A DNA stretch of 5,475 nt from an uncultured Asticcacaulis sp. (GCA_946482045.1 CAMLPZ010000281.1:1-5475), one strand, 5' to 3'; counted from the stretch's first letter, positions 1-5,475 are shown. Translations and numbers: made by a program. Notes: generated from the sequence alone by a model not told the origin.

Positions 1-15
1 AACAGTGAGGGTTCC

Positions 16-1116
16 ATGACCATTAATCGCCGCAACGCCCTGATGGGGATGGCCGGTTTTTCCGCCGCAAGCCTCGCCGCGCCGGCTGTCGTCCGCGCCG
101 ACCAGGCGACCTATAGCGCCGACGATTTCAAACGCGTGCGCAAGTTCGACACCCACGTCCACATCAATGCCGATTCGATGGTGTTCGCTGAGCAGGCCAT
201 AGCGGATAATTTCGAGCTGCTGACCATCAATGTCGATTATCCTGACTTTCCATCTTTGGACGTGCAGGCCCAGGTGTCGGGCGCATTGCATAAGTCAGAC
301 GCCAGGCGCTTCCACTTCGCCACTGCCTTCAGCATGGAAGGCTTTGGCCAGCCGGGCTGGGCGGAAAAAACCATCGCCCACATCGAGGCCGCCAAGGCGC
401 GCGGGGCGCGGGGCGTGAAGGTCTGGAAAAATGTCGGTCTGGTCGAACGCGATGCCTCCGGCAACCTGGTCATGCTTGACGATGTCCGTTTCGATCCGGT
501 GATCAAGCGTATCGAAGAGCTGGGCATGGTGTTCATCAACCACCAGGGCGAGCCGCGCAATTGCTGGCTGCCGCTTGACCAGATGACGACCAAGAATGAC
601 AAGGCCTATTTCAGCAATCACCCCGACTACTACATGTACAAGCATCCGGAAGGCCCGTCCTATGAGCGCCTGATGGCGGTGCGCGACGACTTTCTGGACC
701 GCCACACCAGGCTGAACTTCATGGGCGCGCATATGGCCAGCCTCGAATGGAGCGTCGATGCCCTGTCGGCCTTCTTTGATCGCTTCCCGAATGCCACTGC
801 GGAAACCGCAGCGCGCATGGCGCAATTGCAGCACCAGTCGCTGCGTGACCACGACAAGGTGCGCAACTTCTTCCTGAAATATCAGGACCGGATTTTGTAT
901 GGCTCGGACCTGACCATGAACCCGGACGCCGATCCCGCCGGCATCCGCAAGGAGGTCCACGATGTCTGGCTGTCGCACTGGCGCTATCTGGCGACAGGCG
1001 ATACGCAGGCCATCTGGGACCTCGATGCCGATGTCAAAGGTCTGGCTCTGCCGAAGACAGTGATCGATAGGATCTTCTACGGCAATGCCCGCAGGGTTCT
1101 TGGGTTGAAAATCTAA
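16..1116 (+). CDS. Exported amidohydrolase-2 family metal-dependent hydrolase
   Basis: This 366-residue protein belongs to the amidohydrolase superfamily (TIM-barrel, Amidohydrolase_2 type), whose members hydrolyse lactones, esters or amides or decarboxylate aromatic acids. Visible metal and active-site candidates are the HxH pair H47/H49 in FDTHVHI, K135 in VKVWK, H176 in INHQGEP, H239 in GAHM, and D298 in YGSD; YGNARR near the C-terminus (355-360) is also typical. The N-terminus has a twin arginine (R5-R6), a short hydrophobic stretch to about residue 25, and a likely cleavage site after VRA (28), so Tat export to the periplasm is likely, although the RR motif is not the ideal consensus. 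The start is supported by GAGGG at 7-11, four bases before the ATG. The length fits a complete enzyme. The phrases GAHMASLEW and KYQDRILYGSD resemble homologues I associate with polysaccharide loci of Bacteroidetes and Caulobacterales. The substrate is unknown; a sugar-lactone or ester role is inference. The downstream small gene is convergent, 21 bases away. Confidence 0.9.
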   Translation: MTINRRNALMGMAGFSAASLAAPAVVRADQATYSADDFKRVRKFDTHVHINADSMVFAEQAIADNFELLTINVDYPDFPSLDVQAQVSGALHKSDARRFHFATAFSMEGFGQPGWAEKTIAHIEAAKARGARGVKVWKNVGLVERDASGNLVMLDDVRFDPVIKRIEELGMVFINHQGEPRNCWLPLDQMTTKNDKAYFSNHPDYYMYKHPEGPSYERLMAVRDDFLDRHTRLNFMGAHMASLEWSVDALSAFFDRFPNATAETAARMAQLQHQSLRDHDKVRNFFLKYQDRILYGSDLTMNPDADPAGIRKEVHDVWLSHWRYLATGDTQAIWDLDADVKGLALPKTVIDRIFYGNARRVLGLKI

Positions 1117-1137
1117 GGCAAAAGCAATTTGTTTGCT

Positions 1138-1326
1138 TCAATCGGAATGGTGTTTGAAGCGGAAACGTTCCAACCAATGGATCCGCTTTTCAAACGCTTT
1201 TTGTTGTTGCCGGTTTGGCGCGATTGCCACGCGTATCCGACAGCGCGCAATCTCTGCGTCAAGCTCGGCCAAGCTAAGCTTGGCCGAGCCCTCTTCGTGC
1301 TCAATAACGCCGCTTCTCTTGCCCAT
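1138..1326 (-). CDS. Small charged helical protein, unknown function
   Basis: This is a 62-residue protein that I cannot name. After a polar N-terminus it reads as two amphipathic charged helices: about 18-34 (LSLAELDAEIARCRIRVA) and about 40-57 (QQQKAFEKRIHWLERFRF), split by an AP-N turn. This resembles small uncharacterised alphaproteobacterial proteins with a SxxELDAxI...RRAxxKRxxWLE pattern, but that is recollection and unchecked. Codon third positions are mostly G or C, as in neighbouring genes, which supports real coding. The ATG is the only good start: an in-frame stop lies four codons upstream and no clear Shine-Dalgarno is visible, which lowers confidence. It lies 47 bases downstream of the GH27 stop on the same strand and could be cotranscribed with it unless the hairpin at 1344-1367 terminates. 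Overlapping frames on both strands are open but less protein-like. The alternative is a non-coding spacer carrying a terminator. Confidence 0.55.
   Translation of the reverse strand: MGKRSGVIEHEEGSAKLSLAELDAEIARCRIRVAIAPNRQQQKAFEKRIHWLERFRFKHHSD
1263..1289. repeat. 27-base perfect palindrome, 13-base arms around one base
   Basis: The left arm GCTCGGCCAAGCT (1263-1275) and the right arm AGCTTGGCCGAGC (1277-1289) are exact reverse complements separated by a single A at 1276. As RNA from either strand it could fold into a 12-bp GC-rich stem with a three-base loop. No U-tract follows on either strand, so it is not a classic intrinsic terminator. It lies inside the probable small gene at 1138-1326, where the minus strand encodes roughly SAKLSLAEL, that is, codons 14-22. 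It could be an mRNA hairpin, a protein-binding site, a bidirectional terminator of the convergent genes, or a copy of a dispersed palindromic repeat. Only the symmetry is directly seen. Confidence 0.85.
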
Positions 1327-1343
1327 ATATGCAAACTAGCAAG

Positions 1344-1367
1344 ACCGGTTCATCATAACAACCGGTT
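1344..1367 (-). terminator. Weak candidate terminator hairpin after the GH27 gene
   Basis: ACCGGTT (1344-1350) and AACCGGT (1360-1366) form a 7-bp stem around a nine-base loop, extendable by one G-U pair. It begins seven bases beyond the GH27 stop codon in the direction of transcription, the right place for a terminator or 3'-end stabilising hairpin. No strong U-run follows on the minus strand (the next bases are CTTGCTAGTTTG), so termination efficiency is doubtful. The same bases also read as a direct repeat of ACCGGTTCA, and each core ACCGGT is itself palindromic, so a protein-binding site is an alternative. Confidence 0.4.
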
Positions 1368-1373
1368 CACGAC

Positions 1374-3266
1374 CTAGTTCAGCAGCATTGCGTCACCCCA
1401 GGTGACGGGCTGTTGAACTTGGCCGCTGGCAACCAGTTCGACAACCTCGACGCCCGAAATATCAACCGACACGGTTTGCGCCTTGGTTCCATAGGCCATG
1501 TCGCTGCTTTCAAACAGCTTCCTGCCATCGCCATAGACGCTAAACCGTATTGCTTGGCCATTATTGACACCGGAATCGTTCACGCCGACCGACGCTTCGA
1601 AGCGCTTGTACTGCCTGGCATTGCGCACCTCCATGCGCGAATTGCTCAATATCCCAATGCCAGATACGTAGCCCCGGCCGGCGATAGACAGCCCCTCGCG
1701 GTAGGGCGAGACATCTGCCTGCGCGCCGCCCCAGCCGGTATAGGCCGGGCGTTCGCCGGCGTTGCGTGTCCCGCTCCATTGGCCGATCATTTGATGCACG
1801 ACCGGATCGGGCGTCGGATTGACGACGCCGTCTTCGGCAACATGGATGCGGCCAGGAATTTCCGACAGGTAGGTGCCGCCTTCCAGTTCGCGCGTGCCGG
1901 TAACTTCGAAGACCAGGGTTTCGCGCGGCGCGACGCTGAAGGTCTTCTCATCCTTGAAGTCCGATTGCTCGCCGCTCCACAGATTCTTCAGCCTGATCTC
2001 TTTGCCTGTTGCCATCTTGAGATGGCTGGCGATCAAGGTGACGTCCGCCTTGGCGAGGCCGCGATTGAAGATGGCGACGGCCTTGGTGTTGCTGTCAGCC
2101 AGGGTCTTGACGAAAATCTGCACGTCGTCGGAATCGTAGGCCAGGACCGCCTGGTGGCCGCCGGAATCCTGGTTGATGCGGACGAGGTCGGCATTGCCCC
2201 AGATATCGAGCAACGACTTTGGTGCATTGCGCAGGTCGTAGCCGATGATCAGGGGCGCATTGATCATGGCCCACAATGAGAAGTGCGAGCGCGCCTCGGT
2301 CAAGTGGTTCTGGTCGAAATCGCCGTGGCCGATGAACAGCATGTCCGGGTCGTTCCAGGCGCCCGGCCTGGCATAAAGCGCACGTGTCGAGGCCGAATCG
2401 AAGGTGTGCAACATGCGCGTCCAGCTTGGCGTAATGTCGCCACTGGTCCGCCACAGATTGCCGACCTCATTGCCCCAGCTGCGGACATCAGCTGTGCCCC
2501 AGTTGCAGATCGAATAGATGTAATCTCCATCGGGATTGTGCCTGGCGATCGCCGTTCCGATGTCGGCGTAGATTTTGCGGACTTCGGCGACGTTGGTGCG
2601 GCCGATATAGTTGCTGTCGATCAGGGGCGGGAAGGGTTTGTAATTGTATGTCTTTACGATTTCACGGTCGGCGCCGTAGACGTTCAGTCCGCAGGCATCG
2701 ACCTTGATATAGTCGAAGCCCCATTCCTTGAAATAAAGTGCGATGTCCTTGTCGACATTGCCGTAAAGCCCGACCTGACGTTCTGCGGTGTCGCCTTCGG
2801 GCAGGTTGGGAGAATGGAGGTCGTAAGCCTGGGAACAGGCATTATAGCCGGCGTCGGAATAGATGCCGGCCTTAAGCCCCATCTTATGCAGGCGATCGGT
2901 AAACGGCCGGAAGCTGGTCTCGCCCTTGCCCTTCGCCTTGGCCGAGGGGAAGATCTGTGTGCGAATAATCATGCGGCCATCGGTCTTTCGGCGTTTCAGC
3001 CACCAGCCGTCGTCGATATTAACGTAGCGATAGCCGAGCTTGGCCAGGCCGCTATCGACCAGTTTCTGCGCTGCGCCCATTACCTTGTCTTCGTCGACCT
3101 CGGTACGGAACGCGTTCCACGAACTCCAGCCCATTGGCGGCGTTGGCGCGTTGCCGATCATGGGCGCCGTCCACTTGCCAGCGGGGGCCAGCGCGACCGT
3201 GTCTGCCGCGAAGCTGTGCGCAGGGATAACGAGCAGGATGCCTATTGCGAGAGTGCGAAGCTTCAT
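1374..3266 (-). CDS. GH27 alpha-galactosidase-type glycoside hydrolase with C-terminal NPCBM-like domain
   Basis: This 630-residue enzyme is expected to hydrolyse terminal alpha-galactosyl (or related) residues with retention. A Sec signal peptide covers about 1-20 (hydrophobic AIGILLVIP, cleavage after HSFA). The TIM-barrel spans about 40-370: MGWSSWN (45-51), the sugar-binding pair in NIDDGW (D85, D86), the nucleophile D190 in YIKVDAC, the acid/base D277 in WRTSGDI, and WNDPDML (304-310). A beta-sandwich follows (about 372-457), then a linker and an NPCBM-like carbohydrate-binding module (about 490-630; GWGGAQAD, RGYVSGIGI, YKRFEASVGV). All key catalytic residues are present. Stretches around 143-170 and 193-228 look longer than in classical plant or animal enzymes, so the active-site rim is enlarged. 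The start has AAGGG (3273-3277) six bases upstream. It is divergent from the TonB-dependent receptor gene, suggesting shared induction by a galactose-bearing glycan. GH27 also contains beta-L-arabinopyranosidases and alpha-N-acetylgalactosaminidases, so substrate is not certain. Confidence 0.95.
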   Translation of the reverse strand: MKLRTLAIGILLVIPAHSFAADTVALAPAGKWTAPMIGNAPTPPMGWSSWNAFRTEVDEDKVMGAAQKLVDSGLAKLGYRYVNIDDGWWLKRRKTDGRMIIRTQIFPSAKAKGKGETSFRPFTDRLHKMGLKAGIYSDAGYNACSQAYDLHSPNLPEGDTAERQVGLYGNVDKDIALYFKEWGFDYIKVDACGLNVYGADREIVKTYNYKPFPPLIDSNYIGRTNVAEVRKIYADIGTAIARHNPDGDYIYSICNWGTADVRSWGNEVGNLWRTSGDITPSWTRMLHTFDSASTRALYARPGAWNDPDMLFIGHGDFDQNHLTEARSHFSLWAMINAPLIIGYDLRNAPKSLLDIWGNADLVRINQDSGGHQAVLAYDSDDVQIFVKTLADSNTKAVAIFNRGLAKADVTLIASHLKMATGKEIRLKNLWSGEQSDFKDEKTFSVAPRETLVFEVTGTRELEGGTYLSEIPGRIHVAEDGVVNPTPDPVVHQMIGQWSGTRNAGERPAYTGWGGAQADVSPYREGLSIAGRGYVSGIGILSNSRMEVRNARQYKRFEASVGVNDSGVNNGQAIRFSVYGDGRKLFESSDMAYGTKAQTVSVDISGVEVVELVASGQVQQPVTWGDAMLLN

Positions 3267-3289
3267 GGGGATCCCTTCCTAATTGTATG

Positions 3290-3295
3290 ATTATA
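3290..3295 (-). promoter_or_regulatory. Consensus -10 box TATAAT close to the GH27 start
   Basis: The minus strand reads a perfect TATAAT here, 23 bases from the GH27 ATG. It would start transcription near 3283, giving a leader of about 17 bases that still includes the Shine-Dalgarno. No acceptable -35 box is seen at a spacing of 16-18 bases, so it would need an activator, or the match is chance in AT-rich DNA. It competes with the candidate at 3336-3364. Confidence 0.3.
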
Positions 3296-3335
3296 ACTCC
3301 TGCGTCCCTTATACGAGACCTCGCCGGCCATGGCG

Positions 3336-3364
3336 ATAAAAATTTCGTTTTATTTGCCTTTCAA
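3336..3364 (-). promoter_or_regulatory. Candidate sigma-70-type promoter for the GH27 gene
   Basis: On the minus strand TTGAAA (3364-3359) is followed after 17 bases by TTTTAT (3341-3336). The -35 matches five of six consensus bases and the -10 four of six. Initiation would fall near 3329, giving a leader of about 63 bases. The -10 box coincides with one arm of an AT-rich inverted repeat (ATAAAA 3336-3341, TTTTAT 3348-3353). The call is by motif and spacing only. Confidence 0.35.
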
Positions 3365-3414
3365 GCGTGTATGCAGGCTTCGAAACGTGTCATAGCCGTT
3401 CAGTCCTACACGCT
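3364..3414. promoter_or_regulatory. Three CGTGT elements: two direct copies 20 bases apart and one inverted
   Basis: CGTGT occurs at 3366-3370 and again at 3386-3390, a 20-base step or about two helical turns. The inverted form ACACG is at 3408-3412. The outer pair extends to 7-base exact arms, AGCGTGT (3364-3370) and ACACGCT (3408-3414). The cluster lies immediately upstream of the candidate GH27 promoter, where an activator or looping repressor could bind on one face of the helix. Short motifs like these can arise by chance, so this is a hypothesis. Confidence 0.25.
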
Positions 3415-3438
3415 GTTCGCCTGAAACTTCGTTAAAAC

Positions 3439-3475
3439 TGGCAATGCATGAAGCTTAAGACATGCCGAGTTGCCA
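3439..3475. repeat. Nested inverted repeat in the middle of the divergent region
   Basis: The outer arms TGGCAA (3439-3444) and TTGCCA (3470-3475) enclose inner arms GCATG (3446-3450) and CATGC (3461-3465) around a ten-base loop containing AAGCTT. One unpaired base on the left and four on the right separate the two stems, so 11 pairs can form with an internal asymmetry. It is followed on the plus strand by adenines, not a U-tract, so it is not a rightward terminator. On the minus strand it would follow a run of T. It could be an operator for a dimeric regulator serving both genes. Confidence 0.4.
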
Positions 3476-3554
3476 AAAAACATAATGAAATCAATTGAAA
3501 AATTGCTCAATATGCTTGCTTGACCATCGGTGTCATGGGATTTCCACGGCATTC

Positions 3555-3584
3555 TGGACTGCGAGCACATGCAATTTGTATGAT
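3555..3584 (+). promoter_or_regulatory. Candidate promoter for the TonB-dependent receptor gene
   Basis: TGGACT (3555-3560) and TATGAT (3579-3584) are separated by 18 bases. The -35 matches four of six consensus bases and the -10 five of six. Initiation would be near 3591, leaving a leader of about 167 bases before the receptor ATG. A second possible -10, TATAAA at 3665-3670, lies closer to the gene, but its best upstream box (TTGGCT, 3638-3643) is 21 bases away, too far for a standard promoter. A good TTGACC at 3520-3525 lacks a partner -10. Confidence 0.35.
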
Positions 3585-3612
3585 ATATATGTGTCTTTTA
3601 TGTTGCGGTATA

Positions 3613-3636
3613 TTGCGATTATGCGTTACATCGCAA
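3613..3636. promoter_or_regulatory. Operator-like inverted repeat TTGCGAT-N10-ATCGCAA
   Basis: The seven-base arms TTGCGAT (3613-3619) and ATCGCAA (3630-3636) are exact complements around ten bases. A further GTTGCG at 3602-3607 mirrors CGCAAC at 3632-3637, so the left half-site appears twice, ten bases (about one helical turn) apart. It lies some 20-45 bases downstream of the predicted initiation point of the candidate receptor promoter, a common position for a repressor operator. A T8 run at 3653-3660 follows 16 bases later, too far for a standard intrinsic terminator but worth noting for attenuation. The binding protein is unknown. Confidence 0.4.
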
Positions 3637-3696
3637 CTTGGCTATGGACGAATTTTTTTTGTGATATAAATCGAAATGCAATGTTAGCTTCGTTTG

Positions 3697-3713
3697 TTTT
3701 CGGATGACGAAAA
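3697..3713 (+). other. Short hairpin in the receptor mRNA leader
   Basis: TTTTCG (3697-3702) and CGAAAA (3708-3713) pair around a five-base loop, 44 bases before the receptor ATG. It is small and AT-rich, so the stem is weak. It does not cover the Shine-Dalgarno (AAGGG, 3745-3749). It may be an AT-rich operator half-site pair or simply chance. Confidence 0.2.
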
Positions 3714-3757
3714 TGCGAGCCGCAGATATAACCTTTCAACGAAAAAGGGCGACGGAG

Positions 3758-5475
3758 ATGAGGATATCTAAGACAGCGGGCGTTTCGGTTGTTGCGTTGG
3801 TTATGGCGACAACGGGACTACTGGCGCAGGCAGCGTTTGCACAAGACACGGCCGCGGCGGAAGATGAGCAGACCGACGTGGTCGTCGTCGGCACGCGCAA
3901 GGCGCTGAAGACCGCGCAGGACATCAAGAAGAATTCCGATACGGTCGTCGACTCGATCACCGCGACGGATATCGGCGCCTTCCCGGATAAATCGGTCGCC
4001 GAGGCGTTGCAGCGCGTGCCGGGCGTTTCGGTCATCCGTTCCGCCGCCAAGGACGACGTGATGCACTACTCGGCCGAGCCGTCGGGCGTCATCATTCGCG
4101 GCCTGCCGCAGGTCCGTTCGGAGTTTAACGGCCGTGATACCTTCAGCGCCACCTCGGGCTATGGCCTGTCGTGGTCGGACGTGCCGCCGGAAATGATGGC
4201 GGGCGTCGACACCTATAAGAATATGACGGCCGAAATGATCGAAGGCGGCATCGCCGGTTCGGTCAACCTGCGCACCCGCACGCCGTTCGACAGCAAGGGC
4301 CGCGTCCTGGCCGCGTCGGCTGAGGCCAACTATGGTAATTTCAGCGAGTCGATCACCCCCAGCCTGTCGGCGCTCTATTCCGATCGCTGGGCGACCGAAA
4401 TCGGTGAGTTCGGACTGCTGCTGAACGGCGCCTATTCCAAGACTGACACGACCAGCCACGCCGTGACCATCCCGCGCATGGTGGTGTTCGCGCCCGGCAC
4501 CTATACGGCCGAGACCAACTATATCCCTTCGGGCATCGCCTTTAACAAGACCGACTATGAGCGTACACGCCAGGGCGTATCCCTGGCAGCGCAGTGGCAA
4601 AACAACGACCGCACCATGCGGGCGACGCTGCAATATAACAGTACGGAGTACGAAAACACCTGGAACGAAGACCAGCTGATCAGCTACTGGTTCTGGGTCG
4701 ATCCGGCCTCGACGACGCACTCGACGGTGTGGAACGATCCGTCGCAGATTGCTCCGCCCGACGCGCCTGGCCTTGGTTTCAACGAAGCCGGCGGCGGCGT
4801 GCCCTATACATTCGGCTCCGACGGCCTGTTCCAGAACGGCGTCATCACCCGCTCCAAGGGCGACTGGGGCTACGGTTCGATCGACTGGTCGACCGGCACG
4901 TCCTATGTTCCGGGCTCGACCGACCAATACGGCACTTACGACCAGTTCGGCGTGGCCCTGCCGGTCATCCAGCCCTGCATCAAGTCCGACGTCAGCCATG
5001 CCAACCAGGCCTGCCGCGGCGCGCCTATCGTCAACACAGCGACGCGTTATTCCAACGAAACGCGCAAGATCGACGACGTTTCGTTCAACTTCGTCTGGGA
5101 TGCGACCGACAAGCTGCGCTTCAACTTCGACGCCCAGATGGTCAAGGCGACGACCTACAATTACGACATCACTTTCGAGTTCACGACCTATGCCGACCTC
5201 GGTCTCGACCTGACCGGCAAGTACCCGTCGCTCAGCTTCCTGAAGCCGTCGGGCTATAACGTTATCGGCACCGATCCGATGTCGGATGCGCGCAACTATT
5301 CGCCGGAATCGGCGATGGACCACATCACCGATAGTGAAGGCGAGCTGAAGGCGATTCGCGCCGATATGGCCTACGAGTTCGAAGGCACCTGGCTGGACTC
5401 CTTACGCGCCGGCGTCCGTTTGGCGGACCGCAAGCAGACCCACCTGTGGTCGTCCTATAACTGGGCCAGCATCGC
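3758..5475 (+). CDS. TonB-dependent receptor (Xanthomonas-Caulobacter type), 3' end cut off by the window
   Basis: This outer-membrane active transporter would import a substrate, probably an oligosaccharide, using TonB-ExbB-ExbD energy. The first 572 residues are visible; the family is usually about 900-1000 residues, so roughly half of the barrel lies beyond the edge. A signal peptide covers about 1-28 (cleavage after AAFA), followed by an acidic spacer and a TonB-box-like DVVVVGTR (40-47). The plug has FPDKSVAEALQRVPGVSV (75-92), IIRGLPQVR (112-120), NGRDTFSA (124-131) and IEGGIAGSVNLRTRTPFD (161-178), the hallmark of this receptor class. Barrel strands begin near 183. C407 and C419 could form a disulfide in an extracellular loop. 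The ATG is supported by AAGGG at 3745-3749 with eight-base spacing; an adjacent GGAG is too close to count. Divergence from the GH27 gene suggests a galactoside-bearing ligand, but the ligand cannot be read from sequence. A metal-siderophore ligand is less likely in this context. Confidence 0.95.
   Translation, partial: MRISKTAGVSVVALVMATTGLLAQAAFAQDTAAAEDEQTDVVVVGTRKALKTAQDIKKNSDTVVDSITATDIGAFPDKSVAEALQRVPGVSVIRSAAKDDVMHYSAEPSGVIIRGLPQVRSEFNGRDTFSATSGYGLSWSDVPPEMMAGVDTYKNMTAEMIEGGIAGSVNLRTRTPFDSKGRVLAASAEANYGNFSESITPSLSALYSDRWATEIGEFGLLLNGAYSKTDTTSHAVTIPRMVVFAPGTYTAETNYIPSGIAFNKTDYERTRQGVSLAAQWQNNDRTMRATLQYNSTEYENTWNEDQLISYWFWVDPASTTHSTVWNDPSQIAPPDAPGLGFNEAGGGVPYTFGSDGLFQNGVITRSKGDWGYGSIDWSTGTSYVPGSTDQYGTYDQFGVALPVIQPCIKSDVSHANQACRGAPIVNTATRYSNETRKIDDVSFNFVWDATDKLRFNFDAQMVKATTYNYDITFEFTTYADLGLDLTGKYPSLSFLKPSGYNVIGTDPMSDARNYSPESAMDHITDSEGELKAIRADMAYEFEGTWLDSLRAGVRLADRKQTHLWSSYNWASI

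Larger units (their letters stand above)
3267..3757. other. AT-rich divergent regulatory region between GH27 and receptor genes
   Basis: These 491 bases carry no convincing gene. The composition is clearly more AT-rich than the flanking genes, with runs such as A6 (3475-3480) and T8 (3653-3660). The region must hold the promoters of both the GH27 gene (leftward) and the receptor gene (rightward). It contains several inverted repeats, listed separately. A 70-codon open frame at 3495-3707 (+) is rich in Cys, Ile, Phe and Tyr, lacks a ribosome-binding site and looks like translated non-coding DNA. No tRNA, riboswitch or small RNA could be recognised. Confidence 0.8.

Noticed and set aside
295..978. 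A 227-codon open frame on the minus strand
   Set aside because: It is antisense to the amidohydrolase gene. Its low-complexity V/A/R/H composition and lack of a ribosome-binding site indicate a shadow frame.
1122..1138. AAGCAA/TTGCTT stem between the two convergent genes as a bidirectional terminator
   Set aside because: The stem has only six pairs, four of them A-T, with a five-base loop. It is too weak to call a terminator, although the position would be right.
1129..1377. An 82-codon plus-strand frame overlapping the small minus-strand gene
   Set aside because: It starts 12 bases after the amidohydrolase stop without a ribosome-binding site, its product lacks helical periodicity, and the minus-strand reading looks more like a real protein.
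2283..3290. A 335-codon open frame on the plus strand
   Set aside because: It is antisense to the GH27 gene, whose catalytic motifs are intact. The plus-strand product has no family resemblance and is a shadow of GC-biased third positions. The same applies to 1413-2279 (+).
3492..3505. CAATT-GAAA-AATTG mini hairpin
   Set aside because: Five AT-rich pairs in AT-rich DNA are expected by chance.
3495..3707. A 70-codon plus-strand frame in the divergent region
   Set aside because: The product is rich in C, I, Y, F and W with no pattern, no Shine-Dalgarno is present, and codons are AT-rich and unlike the neighbours. It overlaps the likely promoter and operator.
3818..5323. A 501-codon open frame on the minus strand
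   Set aside because: It lies antisense to the clear TonB-dependent receptor. The translation is rich in R, V, G, D and A with no recognisable domain, as expected when GC-rich codons are read on the opposite strand.
1..5475. CRISPR arrays, insertion sequences, tRNA or rRNA genes, riboswitches
   Set aside because: No regularly spaced direct repeats, transposase motifs, terminal inverted repeats with target duplications, cloverleaf or recognisable aptamer cores were found on either strand.

Overview
The window looks like part of a glycan-utilisation locus from an alphaproteobacterium. The closest match by pattern is the Caulobacteraceae (Asticcacaulis/Caulobacter) or the Sphingomonadales. The evidence is the Xanthomonas-Caulobacter style of TonB-dependent receptor, a GH27 enzyme with the C-terminal layout usual in those groups, moderately GC-rich coding sequence, and an AT-rich divergent regulatory region. 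The assignment is by recognition only; no database search was possible.

Layout. Positions 16-1116 (+) encode an exported amidohydrolase-2 family metal hydrolase with a twin-arginine-like leader. Its start is preceded by only 15 bases of the window, so whether it is the last gene of a longer operon cannot be seen. It converges with a small probable gene at 1138-1326 (-), a 62-residue charged helical protein of unknown function that contains a striking 27-base perfect palindrome. Upstream of that, on the same strand, is 1374-3266 (-), a secreted or periplasmic GH27 alpha-galactosidase-type enzyme of 630 residues with an NPCBM-like C-terminal module. A 491-base non-coding region (3267-3757) separates this gene from a divergently transcribed TonB-dependent receptor that starts at 3758 (+) and runs off the right edge after 572 residues.

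How the genes may work together (inference). The receptor would import an oligosaccharide across the outer membrane. The GH27 enzyme would remove terminal alpha-galactosyl or related residues (beta-L-arabinopyranosyl is an alternative) in the periplasm or at the cell surface. The exported amidohydrolase could act on a lactone, ester or similar group of the same material, but its substrate cannot be read from sequence. The shared intergenic region has candidate promoters in both directions and several inverted repeats, which would suit joint substrate-dependent control. No transcription factor, RNA gene, CRISPR array or mobile element is visible. The known parts are of familiar types. The least explained items are the exported amidohydrolase, the small gene with its palindrome, and the inverted repeats in the divergent region.
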